Assembly (NCBI RefSeq): GCF_000218685.1 | Contig: NW_006763297.1 | Span: 2,228,912 to 2,292,911 of the forward strand | DNA length: 64,000 nucleotides | Source: Serpula lacrymans var. lacrymans S7.9 | Lineage: Eukaryota > Basidiomycota > Agaricomycetes > Boletales > Serpulaceae | Direction: 5' to 3' | Shown: positions 43,615 to 58,600 of the stretch, in pieces | How positions within the stretch are numbered: position 1 is the stretch's first letter | How the letters are laid out: the number at the start of each line of letters is the position of its first letter | The notes under the pieces: model-generated | What the model was told of the DNA's origin: nothing | Database searches by the model: none | What the model saw: the letters and a program-made list of their open reading frames with translations, nothing else | Program-made: the position numbers and the translations under genes

Positions 43615-46600
43615 CTACTCTTCTGAAATCCGCTCGAAGAACTGTCTCAATGTACCCGACAAGACCTCCGGTAATGCCTCGACGCTGCGTAAAACGACAT
43701 AGTAATCAAAGGGGAAAGAATCCATATAACGCTCCATTTGCAGCTCCATCCTCCCGTCAACCATCTTGTATGCCACTTGATTCATGGAAAGTATCGAATT
43801 CTGTGAACCAGCTAACTCGCTGGATGTGCGATTGTCAGTCGAACCAGCAGCAGAATGAAGGGAGTCGATCACGATGAAGACAATCATAACCCGCTGTCCT
43901 GCGGCTCTTCTGAGCATAGCACGTAGTCGATCATGGTCCTGACAAATACCATCGGATATTATTATTTCTAGTTGCCATAAATCGGCAGCAGAGGCAGAGC
44001 GCATGGAGCGACCCTCTCTCGCGACTTCAAGAACCTTCAGACTGGTCTCCACGAGAGACAGAACATTCGTGGCTTTTTGATCAAACCGGAATGCGTTGAC
44101 GACTTTTGTTCCTGCTTGGTCGGTAAAAGGACCTTCATCAAATCCGTGGATGATATCTACTGCTTCCCCGAACTTGGCAATCGCAATGTCGCCCACCTCC
44201 AACCGGCTGAGGGCCTTCGACACGAGCGCTAAAGTCTCATAAGCTAGATGAACTGAGTGGGACTCAGCCATAGAACGAGAGTCATCAAGTGCAATGAGGA
44301 TCTGATACTCCCGTTGGCTTGGTCGCGTTCGTCGGAGCCATATCTTGTCCTTTGTATAATCACTAGCAATGTATGGTATGATTTTTTTCATATTAAGCCG
44401 CTTGCCCGTACGGTAATCACCCTTGAGTCTTGTTGCCATTGTTGGTTCGAGGATTAGTCGCAATTGCTCGCACAAGGCGTAGGATAAATCATGGGTAAGC
44501 GTTTCGTATAACCGCCAGATACGCTCAGCTCCGTCTTCAGAGTAACTCTGTGCTTGCCACGTCCTGAGCTCGGCTTCAGCACGATCAAAGGTGACCTCCT
44601 CTGAGTCATCCATGTCCGATTCGGCTTTCATTAGAGACGCGTCCGGTACGGAAGGGAGAGGTTCTTTGGAGCCATTACTGCGTGACTCTATCTGAGCAAT
44701 AGCTCCTTCCACATCGTCCTGCACTCCCTCCGTTGAAGGTTTGGCGTGAAGCGAGGAAATTGGTTGTATCTTTTCCTGCTGTTCTGTGGGAGAGATATCC
44801 ATATCCATCGCTGCACCGGCTTCATCTTTTGGCTGATCATGGTCCACTAATTTCAGATCATTTAATTTAGCAACCTGCTCCTCCCCTGCAGGTCCCAGCG
44901 CCTGCATATCGTGGTCGACATTTTCGGAGTAATCATATTCCACCTGGTCAGGAGGTTTATCAGATTGTTTAATTGGCTCTTTGACGGAAGCATCGCCATC
45001 AAATATTTCTTGGAATCTCTGCTGAATTTCTTTGAGTGCATCGCCAAGATTCCGCATAGGGTTATTTGCAAGGTCGTTGCTTTCCTGAGAAGATCCTTCG
45101 CCACGCTGAGTAGCCGATGTGGACGTTTCAACTGCCTGGGACGCATCAAGTAGATCGTTCCGAGATTGCTCCTCGGGTCCACTTGGTTCCATTTGCCTAA
45201 AGTAATAATAAGCAAATATTGTAGGCCTGGCTAGTCCTGACTTACCCAGTTTGTTCAAGCGCGTTTTCAGATGCCTTCGGCTCCATGTCGTCAGGTTTCA
45301 TCTCTCCAGAAGATCCAGACGTTTGGGGTTCGGTTGAACCATCCTGACCTTGCGTGGGATCATCCATTCCTGATTCCCCTTCGCCTGCTGACAAGTCAGG
45401 TTGAGCAACGGCACCGGCGTCCATCTCATTGTCACCCTCATCTCGAGTATCGTCTCCTTCCATGTTGTGTGGTGGCTCCATGACATCATCCTCATCCAGC
45501 GGTTCTGAGCCATCATGAGGAGTATCATCCTTCATAGGCACGTCGGTATTTTCATCTAGCTGGCCTTCGTCTTCACTAGCAATATCCTCGGCATCCGGTG
45601 GTCCTTGCAGATCATCTTCCAGTTTCATATCTTCAGGGAGATCCAGTGTGTCAGCATCCGGAATGTGATTGTCGATGGGCGCCCCATTGGCATTAGGAAA
45701 ATCGCTATCCTTATCTTCTTGGTCGTGTTCCGAGTTAGCGGCGTCGTCACCAACATCGTCCATGGAATCACCTTCCCGAGTCTCCTCTTCCTTCTTGCTG
45801 TCTATTGGCTTATCGCGCTGCTTTTCCTCCTTTTCCTCCTTTGCTACTACATCGGAATTGTCCTCATTTGCAGTGGAACGATCTTGTTGTGTTTGATCCA
45901 TCTCGTTGGAATCGGGGCCTGACTCGTCTCCCCAAAGCTTCTCGTCAACAGCAGAAGGGTCTGATGGACCTAAATCTTCGATCTGTTCATCCAATTCTTG
46001 GTCACTCTCGCTGTCTGAGCCCTCGTCTTGGGAGCCAGTGTCCGGTACGTCTTCCATTTCTCCTCCAAAGTCATCCCCCATCTCAATGGCATCCTTGTCA
46101 TCGCCGTGCTCCTTTTGCGCAGCATCTTCTGCATCATCACCTTTGAGTCCCTCTACTTGACTTTCGTCTTCAATTTCCTTGCTAACATTTTCCGACCCTG
46201 CTCCTTCTCCCAATCCTACTCCACCAGTAGCTTCTCCCGAGTCAGGACCCGAGCCAGAGTCTTCTACGTCAGGAGGTGTACAAAACCCTTGTTTTGCTAC
46301 GTTATGCATGACAGAACACAACACAAAACAAAGCTTAAAGAGCGCTTTGATCCATTCAGCAAGAGCCATGAGTTGTTCCTGAGCAAAGTCCGTGTAACGA
46401 CGTAAGAAAGGAAGTATGTATTTAAGCCGTTCCTGGGTGTCTGACTGCGAACTGCCTGAAAGCTGGTCAGCGGCGGTACGCACTTTCTCTACCACACCGT
46501 TGACGTCCAAAAGGCTCGTAAATTGTGACATGATGCGTAAGCCATTGCGAATGAAACCGTCTGGAGTCGGCTCAGAAGGCTTGACCTCACAAGTGGTGGG

Positions 46601-49600
46601 GCAATGTGACAACATCGTCTGCACGTTGATTAATAGGACGTCGATGAATACGTTGGTCTCATTGCCTTCAAGGGTTCTGGATAGATCCGAGGGAAGGAGT
46701 GTTGGAATACCCTGCTCGCTGATCCAGTTCTCCACGGGATGTAAAAGGTAATGTAATCTTGGCTCTGCTGCTAACATTTCGTTGAGTTGGATAGGCAGAC
46801 CACGAAGATGTCGCACTACATCCAGAACGAACATGTGCTCGTCTACCAGAGCTGATTAGCATTGAAGGGGATGAAGAGGGTATAGAAATGCACCTTCTAG
46901 TAAAATGGGACAGGGCGACAACTCTATGTCACACATGATTGCCTTGAAGCGCTCACGAAATGCGGTTGTGCATATGCAAATTGACTTGGCCTTCTTTGCA
47001 AGCGCAGTGACAGTACACTCCGTGTTGAGATTATCGAATGTCTCTACGCCTTCAGCAAGTTCATCCAGAGCATGACTTGCCTTGTTTAATGTGTTCAAAA
47101 TAGATCTTAATTCAGCGAACAACGAATGGCCAAACTTGGTGAACTTGGGAGCTTGCGCAAGGATTTCAAGACGCTTTGAGATTTTATGGAGCTCTTGGAA
47201 ACTGGCCAGTGTTCGTGCCAACCTTAAGGACAAGATTAGAGCTTTTCTATAGCTAAAAAAGAGCACATACCGATTTCTACCGTCTAAAGCTAAAGAGTAG
47301 CCCGATTCCAATAAGGTTATGCCTCTCAGTAAATCGCGTGTAGCTATATCTGAATGGTGATTTGGAAGCAGAGCTCTAAGGCTAGGAAGAGCCCCACGTA
47401 GGCGATCGAAATACACCTCCCCTTTTTCTACGAAAATAGAATCTGAAGCTGTGGCCATAATCGGTTGCTGGCGAATCCAGCTATCATCCCTAAGCAGGCA
47501 GAGCATTTCAGGTTTGAGATTGGCAGAAAGTCCCATTCGCTTCAGCTCCTTCAAAAGATCACTCCAAGCTCTCCTCTTCCGAACGAGTATTGTTTTACCG
47601 TATTTCCTCCTTTTCTCTTGGGACAAACTTGGTGGAACAACTTCATTGGCCAAGTTCTGGGAGGTCACGATAACGTCCACAGCCATTTGATCGACAACCT
47701 GGGCCTGGTATTGCTGTAAGAAGGTCTGGACACGACTCTCAATAAACGTTTCGAATTTTTGGAGAGTCCCAGCCAGATTAGTCAAATAAGCTGGTCCCAG
47801 TAGCGCTGGCTTGCCGGAAATTGACAACGAAGTCGAGAGTAAAGGGGGTGGTGAGGATTGACGAGTCCTCGTAGTCTCCATGAGTTGACATTCGCCATCT
47901 CCTGCGAACACGGGTAACAGTCGATCGGCAATGGGCTGTCTAAGTGTATCTCTGTATTTGCGAATAATCTTGTATAAATTGTGATGCGTCCTCTGAGCAC
48001 TCTGTTTCAAGGCCTGCACATTGACATCCTTCCAGCTTGCAAGTTTGATGAATCCTTCTACCTCCTTTTCGAGGGTGGATCGCTGGTCCTCCAAATACGT
48101 TGACAAACGTAACGAGAAGAGCTGGTAGTACCTCCATGTCGACTTCAATATGAGCTGAACACGCTCCAAGGCTGATCCATACATTTTCGCTTTCGTAACC
48201 ATGAGTTTGCTAACGAAGGAACCAAATGATGCCAAAAGCCGCATCCTTGGTTGAAATTGACCTATTGGGCTTGAGCAAATGAAATCATCCAACAAATTGG
48301 TAAGTTGACGAAGATAGTCAGCAGACACCTCTGAACCCTCGTCCACGGCCGCCAGAGTTCCTTGGACAGTGACTTCATACAGATGGAACCAATATTCAGA
48401 TACAGTACTCGCAAAAGAATCTGAATGTGAGCGCAAAAGCGTCTGCCAGCACGAAAGCTCTAAACGTCTCCAGTCGATGATAAGCGAGGTCAGGGCATGC
48501 TGATGAGATTTTAGATTGTTTTCCCGGTGCGCGTACATTTCCCAGTCGTTGGTCTGCACAAGTAGCTGCTCCAGAGCAGACAAGATCTTTGCTATGGGGC
48601 ACCTAAAATCAAAAGCCAAAATGGTTTCGCAGCGACTTTTCAAGTGCTGTAATACCATCTGGTCAGGCCAATCTTCACCCAGCACGGTCAGACGTGTACG
48701 AAGCGCTTCAAGAACAAGTGTAGCTTTTTGCGCCTCGATCAAGTTGGCATCCGTATAGAAATTGAAGGCTTTGGAAGGGATCGGCGCTTCCTTAAGCTCC
48801 GAAAGCTGGTCTTGGAGAAGCATGAACTGTAACGGTAAACTCATGCTGTCCAATATGTCAGGGAGAGATGAAGAGCTCGTTTCTAGCAATGACGACAATG
48901 CAACTCTCCGTGCCTGACGAAATTTGACAGACGTGCTAGACATAAAACCTACGTCGAAGACAGGGGGAAGCTCAAAGAGAGTGTAGTGAATTCCTAACAG
49001 TTGTTCCACTTGGAGGACATTGACTAGGCAAGAGTTCTCTTTATAATTGATTTGGGAGCGAGATTGGTTCTCTTCTTCTAGCACATCCTCGAAGGTAGGG
49101 AACAACTCTAAAAAATCTTGTTCTTCTGCTACTGCCTCAGCGGTGGCATCGTGATCAAGGCCACTGCGGCGATATAAAGACTGTGATTCTCTATCCAGTC
49201 CATCGGCACGAGTACGATCGATCCTCCACAATCTGAATATTTGTTCGTATGCAAGCTCTATATCATCCGTGTACTCTGTGATATCCTCTAAGGAGGTCTT
49301 GACAGCAGTAGCACTGAGATTCAAGAGGATATGCTCAAGGGCACTCATGCAAGTGTGTGGAGTGCTCTCTCCTAGAGTACGGAGCATATCAGCACTTTGA
49401 ACGGAAGGGAAGGAGATCAGAGCTTTTGCAAGCTTCGCTGAGGGTTCTGCAGCAGTGTCAGCGCTCAATTGAGCTGAACAACGAGCGAGCCGTAGACCAA
49501 GGCGCATGTGCAGCAAGGCCAGTTGAATAACGATGGCGATGTCTTGAAAATCAGGGTAGATCATGTCTAGCCGTTGACAGAACGCGGAAATGGATTCTTG

Positions 49601-52600
49601 GACCACTTCTTCCCGAACAAATGTAGATGGGTCGCCGGATTCCAAGTGAAGAAGTAATGCGTCAATTTTTGGCGGAGATAATACGTGAGCAAGAAACTGC
49701 TGAACCTCGGACCAAAACATATGCAATCGCGCTATATCAGGCCTATGAGGAATGTCCGTAGAATAGTTATCTAGCCGTTCGCGGACTTCTGCGAGGCTGT
49801 CATTCAAATGACGAATAACACTGTTCGATCCGTTGGAGGTGGTCTGCCGTTCTAAGTCAAAGTGCAGGTTCAGTTGGTGCAGCAATAGAGCTTCTTCATG
49901 TCGCCAGAAGTCAGAGGAACAGCGTATGAATGATGAAGGGTCAACAGGAACGTTTGGAACAAATAATTCCAGAATGAACCTGCTCAGTGCAATCCAACAT
50001 CGTCCCAATGCAGACAGTTCGTTCGAGGCTGACTGATGCTGAGTAGCCATATGGTAAAGCGCTGGCTTGAGAAAACGTTGAAAGGCTCGCAAAAAAGCAC
50101 TGTTTGTCGCTTGTTCGCAAAAAGAGAGCAAAGTTGTCAAGGGAGCTATGTATCCTTCTTCTCCCTGCTGATGCACTCCTGAGAAGACTACACCAGGAAA
50201 AGATTCCTTGAAACAAGAAGAAATCTACCCATGACTTGAGAAGACATTTCGGAAACCACGCAGATTGAAGGCTCACCAGCAGTACACAGGAAAAAAATAG
50301 CATAGACAGCTGCTGGATGCGAGTGGTAGAGATACTGCAGTGCATTAACGTCTGTTCCAGGTGGTGTTGAAGAGATGCCTCATACTCCTTCATTGACGAC
50401 AATGGTGTATCTTTCGAGCAACTGCTCAAAAATCTCAGTGTCGTTATAAGTAAAGCTGAAAATCAGAACTTGCCATTTGCTATGCGTATTTAGGAGATGC
50501 ATTGGATACAAGAGAAAATCCGGTGCGGCAAATGTAGCCTGTAGCAAGATCATTATCCCATCCATAATAAAAAGCTAGCTACCCACATTTTCTGCGGCAC
50601 GGTCAACCCAAATGGCTCCAAGCCATTGAACATACAATCGAGCAAATAGTGATGGTGGAACTTTTAAAAGGGGTAAGCTTTATTATTGTTACGCCAGCAG
50701 TAGAATACATACCCTCTGCGTCGCTGCTCCAAAGCAATTGCTGATACTCGATGAAACGGACAAGATGTGCTCGGTTGTCTTGACAGGCGCTGTCTACGAG
50801 GCGACGCGTTGACGACACCATCAGCTATATATTTGGTTGATGAGCATCTCTTCCACGGCAAAGAGTTAATATATCGTTACGCTAGATAAATCGCTATTTG
50901 CTTGAGATAGTACAAAGAGCTCTATTATGAGTAAGCAGGGATCATCGTGACATTGTCGTGATCTGTCGTTCCGATCATCTGACAGGTGCTGTACTCCTGA
51001 TGTCAGTGACAGAGAAAGGATATGATGACTTTACTGACCTGGCCGAGTCTATCCACCAAGTCTGTGATGATCGATTGCTCCTTGGATAGTGGTATGGTAT
51101 CAACGGTGCTTGCGGCCATCAGGTGAAGAACTTCACGGCGAATATCTAAAACATTCAAATTAACCAATATGATCACTCTCTTATGAATGACTTACCGTTG
51201 TCGCGAGTCTCTGTTAAACAACAAGCAGCGTTCTCTAATCGCTTAAGGTCACTTGAAGGTATACTTGACGCTTTCCGATTGAAAAAGGTCGACCAGATCT
51301 GAGAAATACCCTGCCCAGACGTAAGGGAGACGGCATCCTCAAGTAGGCGAGCAGCATGAGCTAAGCGAGAAAATGCTGGTCGAGACCCTCGTAGTGCATC
51401 ATCCATCCATTTTGATATCACTTGTACAGCTGAGTGATCGAAAGACTCTTGAAACATCGCGCTACGTAAATATCTGGCGTATGGGAGAAGTTTTATTGAA
51501 AGTTCGCAATTTTCCTGAGGAGTTGTGAGCAACATATTCAGTGGGCTTCATGACGAACTCACCATGTCTAGTTGCGTATCATGACTTAAGTCGCGGAGAA
51601 CCACGCTTGCTGTCGTCTGCAATTCTTGCAGGACCAGTCCTAATGCATCATGTAACCGTTGCGAAGCACCTTTATCTTTCTTTGGCAAGGACTCCACCTC
51701 CTGCGATGCAATGCCTCGATTTTTTGAAGTTTCTGTAACCTCGAACTGTTCAGCGACTAGTGCCACAAAAAGCCCCATCATTCGTAGAATTTTGCGATGT
51801 GTAGTTGGCTCGTTCTCTAGATTCCCTACAGCGCATGGCTCACCGCAAAACATGTGGATGTCCATGGGCTAATTCCTCGTAAATACATAATCAGTACTCC
51901 ACTTCGAAGAACGAGCTAAACAACTACTAGACGTCTGATACTGACCTGATATTCGGCCAGACTAGGTGACATGCCGGTCAAAGAAACATAACTTCTGCTC
52001 ATAGATGATATTACTTGGGATAAACCAGAGGTTAGGAAATCGCGTAGCATGGTCTGCGTGAGCGCAAGATCGGCCTGCATCTTCAAATCGAGGCTATGCA
52101 AGAAACGAAGCCAGATGGGGATGAAGTTGGGAGCAACAGCGCGGACAAGAAAGTGAGGTAACGCCTCTTTCTCGACTGATGATGGTGGTGGTGATGGCAA
52201 CGAAGCAAAGAAAGATGCATGTGAGCCCAAAAATGAGGATGCGACATCTTGATCCACAGAACTTCCTGAAGGCCATCCGTTCCCTACTACCTGGAAAGGT
52301 GTTTGAGAGTATATTCCTCTCCGAACGCTTTCATACATCGCAAAGGCAATAGGAGAATTCATCCGTTGAGTTTGAGGGAAACGTAAGTAATCACACAGCC
52401 GTCTCTCGTCTTCCTCGGTGAAGTCCCCTAGCACTGCAGTCTCAATACCACGATTGCGCATGGCTCGCGATAGCTCTCCATGATGAGGATCAACAGTCAT
52501 GAAAAGCCGGAAATTGGGATGAGGTCTCAACATTGGTACTTTACCATCAACATAACCTCTTTCACTCAGTGCCAGGACACCGTCTAATTCGCAAAGAGAA

Positions 52601-55600
52601 TTGAGTCGATCGAGGACTGAAGGGTTACATAAATTAGCCCCGTCAAGTACAAGCCAAAAACCTTCCTTCATGGCTTGAACGAGAGGACCATCAACCCATT
52701 CGAATCGACCAATGGCATTGGGCATTGCAGTTAAACATTGCATTTGCAATTCCAGTTCCGCCTTTTTGGAAGTCCAGGGCCCAGCTCTGTCGCCTGATAC
52801 GCACAGATCGAAGTCATGAAGGACGCTTGCGACTGACTGAAGAATGCGATGCACCGGGACGAAATTGGAGGAGGAAAACTGGATAGTTTTTCGAAGCTCA
52901 TAGTAACTTGTATAGCTCACCGCCGACCCTGAGGAGTATCGTGCAGTTTGTTCGACCAACAGGAGTACCTGCTCGGCAAGTCGATACACACGCGCATGAT
53001 GGTCGACCTGTTCGAAGCTCCCTAGGATATCCATGGTATCGGTAGCACTGTTGATGGATAGCTCGTGAAGATGGTTTCCTGTAAGGTTAGCCATAACTCT
53101 CAATAACTCGGTTTTACCGGTGCTATGCCGGCCTGTGAGTATGACTAACCAAGATTGCGAAATACAGGTACCAATAGATTCGAGCGCAGACAGATGACTT
53201 TGCAGCACGCACCTAGGGCGGGCAAGTAAAGTAGTATTCTTTCGAGCCATCTCGAATCGACCAATTCGGAAATGCGAGGGAGACAAAAATGGATATGGTG
53301 CGTAGGTAAGATGTGAGGTTGATACTGAGAATATGTCCTCGAAAAGTAACCTCGCGCTCTCGCGATCAGCTGGAAGCCTAAAACGATTAAGGTAGATGTT
53401 ACGAAGGCAGTCGATAGGCTGTCCGGAAAAGCCATATGATCGAAGAAGTTCACCCCATCGAATGACATCGCGCAGATTAAACTCCCACGGACTACCATCT
53501 CGGCCAAAAGAACGCTTGATAACGACCTCTTGATTAAGACGAGTGTTATATGTAATCATGGCGCGCAGAATGTCGGCATTCCTCTCCGGGAAAAGTTGCT
53601 GGGAAATAAGGAGCAAATCATCGGCCGAGAGGTCTTCCATATATACCTTCGTGAACCGATTGACAAATGATTTGGGAAGACCCTTACGACCACCGCCCTG
53701 ATGCAAAGGATTTTGAGCTGCAAAGACACGAAAAGCAGGATGACGGTTGAAAGAGCGACCGAGCTCTGGGATGTAGACAGATCCACGATGGTCTAAGATC
53801 GCGTTAAGACCCTCGAGTACGGCTTGCGGGGCTAAATTCATTTCATCAAGTAAAACCCAGTAACCTTCCTGAACTGCTCGCAAGAATTCAGCATCCTTCC
53901 AGGCAAATTCCCCTGGTTGGCCATCCTCTACTGGAAGGTCTGAACCAAAGAGATCAATTAAGTCCGTTTGATCCGACAAATTGATTCGGCACAAATGGTG
54001 ACCAGTTATATTGGCGAGGGCAGTAATCAAAGCCGTTTTACCTACTCCTGGGCTACCTTCCAAGAGGATAGGCTTCGGCACCTGACACGCCCTTAATACC
54101 CGTGATGCATTTTCTCTTGTTGTAGGAGCTTGAAGGCTGAAATTGTGTACACTAGGCTCTTCTGGTCCCTTCGATATAGCAAAAGATCCCAGTTGGACCA
54201 GTTTTGAAGAATCGCGCGCAAAGGTCAGCGATCCATCATGATCTGAAGACGGTACGAGCTCTTGCAGCTTGCATATGGTTTCTGCTTCTAGCTCACGAAG
54301 TGCGTCTGACGAATAGCCACTAAGCTGTGGCAGAGAACCGAAGCCATCGATGAATGTCATGTGAGCTGCGTGATGCTGTCCGTCCGGGGACTGAGATGAG
54401 GAATAATCAATAGTAATTAAATCGTACTCACAAATATTGCATCCATTTGAATATGCCCTGTGATTTCAGTGGAATACACAGCGTTTGAAAAGTTTACCCA
54501 AGCCTACAGCCGAATGAGTCACCACCAGAATTATGAAGGTGAAGCGACAAACCAATATATCACGCAAACTGCAGACAGAACGATCGATTTTTTCTTGCAA
54601 CCATTCTGTAAAGTCTAGGAGGTGATTCGTGTAAGGCTTAAAGATGTCATAACCCCAAGAACTCTCCACAATCAAGTGAAGATCAGATCGGTTGTCTACT
54701 GGGGGCACCCATATTTCGGTGAAGCGATTGCGCAGAGCAGGTGACAGCTCCTTCTTTCCGTAATCACCTCCAGGATTCATAGTCGCCATAAGTTTGAAAC
54801 CTTCAGCAGCATGGATAGACGAATAGTCAATATTGTCGCCCCCTCGTTCGGCAAGAACAATAGTGCGTCCTGGTTCAAGCACACTATTGAGACGCTCCAA
54901 TACCGAATCATCTGCTAATGAAATCTCGTCGAGCAAGAAAACATCACCATTGCGCATAGCATCGACTAAAGGACCATCATTCCATTCAAAGATAGAGGTG
55001 GTCTGGAGGAGTCTATGGTGCAGATCTTTTAAAGACGAGATCACCGTAGCGTCGAGGTCTGTATTCAGTAAACCAGCGATCCGCTCTATCAAGCCACGGA
55101 CATCCGTCTCCATATTGGTCAAACCGAGGCGTTCTAGGATGACGGAAACTTCGCGGAGAATTTCGGCCTGTGCTCCCGATCGGTTGCGAATGGGTCTCAA
55201 ACCGCCTATAAGGTCTGCAGTTTCTGTATTTTGATGACAGTTTACAGCGTAGAGCTGCTTGGAAGTGATCTCTGCGAATATCTGGCAAACTGAAGTTTTG
55301 CCTGAGCCTGTCTCTCCAACCAGGAGTACAGGCTCATTAAAACGCAAAGCCCGAGCAACCAGCACAAACAGGCGCCGCATTGCTGCTGTCCAGACTATTT
55401 GAGACTTTGAGGGAATAGGACAGTCCACAAAATGGTCCATCCCATCCCGAAAGTTGTACATCTCCTTCTCGTCGATTCGAACCTTCATGACAGATTCGAT
55501 TACTTCTTTCACCACAACTTTGTCGTCGTCTCTGCGTGCACGTTCGGCTAACAGCATGTATCCATTCTCAGCCAACTCCTGATACCCTATAGCGTCTCTC

Positions 55601-58600
55601 CCTGCCCACCGGAAGAGGTCCCGCAGGGTTGCAAATCCCTGCTTGCTCTCAAAAACACGGCCAGATTGGCGACGCTTCTGAAGTTCTCGAAATACACTAA
55701 CGATCCGTTGACTGTACGACGGTGCGATTCGACATCTTTGGCATAGAATGGTTTCCAACTCTACTTGTGGAACGTCCTCAAAATGAACTTCCAGGAAGCG
55801 GTTGCGAAATGCACGTGACAAAACCTTCCTTCCGGCATATACCCCAGGGGGATTTTGGGTGGCGAAAAGCATGAAGTGTGGGTGGGGGCGAATTACCTCT
55901 TGAGTTTCGGGTATAATGAGTTCCCGATTATCGTCTAGCAAGCGATTCAAAGCTTCCAAAACGTCAGTAGGCGCCAAGTTAAGTTCATCAAGGACTATCC
56001 AATCTCCATTGCGCAGAGCACGGACAAGTAGGCCATCCTTGAAAACAAGCTTTCCAGTATTTGGATCGGAGACGTAGGAACCTAGGTATTCTTGAATATC
56101 CGTGTGATCATGATTGTTTATACGAATGAATCGATGGCCTGTCCTTCTCGCCAGATACTCGATCGAACTCGTTTTCCCACTTGATGTCGGACCTTCGATC
56201 AACACGGGAAATCGCCTAGTGATGATAATCCTAGCTAAATCTACGAGTTTCTTCTCGACAGAAGGCGTGATAATGTAGTCGTCGAAGGGATCAATGGTCA
56301 GTCCACCTTTTTCCAGGTAGAATGGGCCAAATTTAACGAAATCTTCTGGGGGGCGCGTTTTCGGAACAGATGGCTCCTTCGACAGCAACGATCGTGGATT
56401 ACGCACACCAGCGAGTACGTGTTTCTGTGCCAAATTAGTTACAATTTCCGAGCTGGGCTGGTCAAGCACCATGGTAAAAGCCATCAAACATCCTTCCCAC
56501 AACGCTCTGCGCAAGCTATATGCGCTGGCTATATCAGCTGCGAAAGTCAAAGCACGTGCAAGAGTGCGCATGCTGTAATGGGGTCTGTGGTTTGACCCAT
56601 CGGCAATTTGACGATCCTCTGCGAGCTTCTTCACAGCAGAATAGAATTCAGCGACGTTCATGATGGCAGCCTTATCGCCCACTGCACTTGGACCTATGTA
56701 CTGTGCAACAATACTCAACAGGGTTTCACGATCAGCATCAGGTGGAGGAACGTCGATCTCCGTGAAGCGTGATCGAATGTTTGGAGGAAGATCCTTTTTG
56801 CCAACATCTGTAGCTGGATTCATACAGGCGAAAAGTCGAAAATCGGGATGCCGAGGGACGGGTTCCAGAGAGCCTTGTTCAGTTAGAGTGATGGAGGCCG
56901 TTGGTCCACGAAGAAGTCCGGTTATACATTCTAAAGTTTCGGGACTAGCGAGATTGATTTCATCCAGTAGAATCCTACCCCGAAGTCACCGACCGTCAAT
57001 TACATGACACACATAAACTCAAAAAATTGTCTTACCAATCACCGGACCGTAGAGCCCTCACTAAGGGCCCCTCAACAAAATCAAATGCAAATTTACCTTT
57101 GCCTTGTGTATGCTGAACTTCAAACTCTTCTACATCCTCCTGAAATGCGGACCAAGCGACCTCTGATTCCTGAAGAGACGTTGCCTCTACCTTGCGCCTT
57201 TTGCGTGGAGCATCTGCATCTACATTCTTATGAACATCATCGCTGTAATAAACCCCTCATTAGCCATCTTGCCCTTTTAATTATGTGAATGAAACCTACG
57301 CAGCATTTTCATTTTGTCTGGCATGTATTCTGTCTCTTGCTAGTCTGACAGATTCTTTCCAAAGTCCTACCACCCTCTTCCATTTGGCATCAGCCACGGC
57401 CTTCCGAACAGTGTCTGAGAACTTGGCGTTCTTTTTCCAGCTGAATGTTCGACCAAAGAGTTCTAAGAAACGTTCTTGTAAGATAGCCCCAGGTATTCTT
57501 GCATCGATAGGTTTGAATCCACCCAATAGGTCTGAAGACTCAGTTTGGTGAGACAAGTTAAGAGAGATGAGTGGACGACGCAAGAGAGAGGCAAGATGGG
57601 TCACAACACTTGTTTTTCCTGTACCTGTCTCTCCTGTTAGAAGGACAGGTTCTGCCAGTGATACAGCTGTGGCAATGCGAGACAGCAAACACACAGCTGG
57701 CTTATGCATAGCAAAAGGTCTCTCCAAAGCAGGCATAATGGATGCTCTAGTAGACCTTGCTAGCAAGCGCGTTCGCCCTACGCGAACAGAAACCGATTGG
57801 CCATTTACATCTTTCTCAACTTCAAAGTCAGGTGTTCGACCAGTAAGGACCCAGCGACGCCGATCAGAATCAAGTCCAAGATGCTCAGCAACAACATCAG
57901 CCATGCGATCACAGTGTGCACGGGCTGATGCTGTCAAAGTCCCGGCACCGAAAAACACGTCGCGCGCTTCAAGATAGATATCCTCTCGGATTGTCGGATT
58001 AGGAAAGACAGAAGTTAGTATAGCGGGGCCTCCCGGAGTGAATTCGATGTCCATGGGCTGGTGGTTTGGTGGTAGGAGGGTCTCAATGCGATGACAAAAT
58101 TTTTCTAGCTCACGCAAGCCCACAGAACGGACAGATGCCGTCGAACCTAGGGACCTAACAGATCCCCACAGTTCAATTAATGCCTGTGCAGTAGATCCAG
58201 CCAACTTGGGAAATTGGGCATCAATTATCGCCTTCACCTCGGTGGCGGTAGGCGAAGAAACATTAATTTCGTGGAATTTATGTGCACCAAAAAATGAGGG
58301 GCTCGGGAAACTGTCGTTTCTGGAGGACATGACCGATCGGGTGGCAAATATAGCAAAACCTTCTTCTGCTTCTACTCGTCCACGATGAGGCACCTCCATT
58401 GCTGCGCGACACCCAATCCAATTCCCGAGACCAAGTGATTCCACCAAGGGCTTGATAAGACCTAGCACTTCACTACTGCCTCGGTCTATATCCTCAAACA
58501 CGACCCATCTTCCTTCCTTCATCGCGCGAACTAGAATACCATCTTTCCATTCGAAGGTTCCAAGCTGAGTGGGTGACGACACGTAAGAGCCGAGGAGAGA

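Noticed and set aside
43650..47719. Many 65-145-codon plus-strand frames across MDN1
   Set aside because: They are antisense shadows of the acidic and helical regions of midasin.
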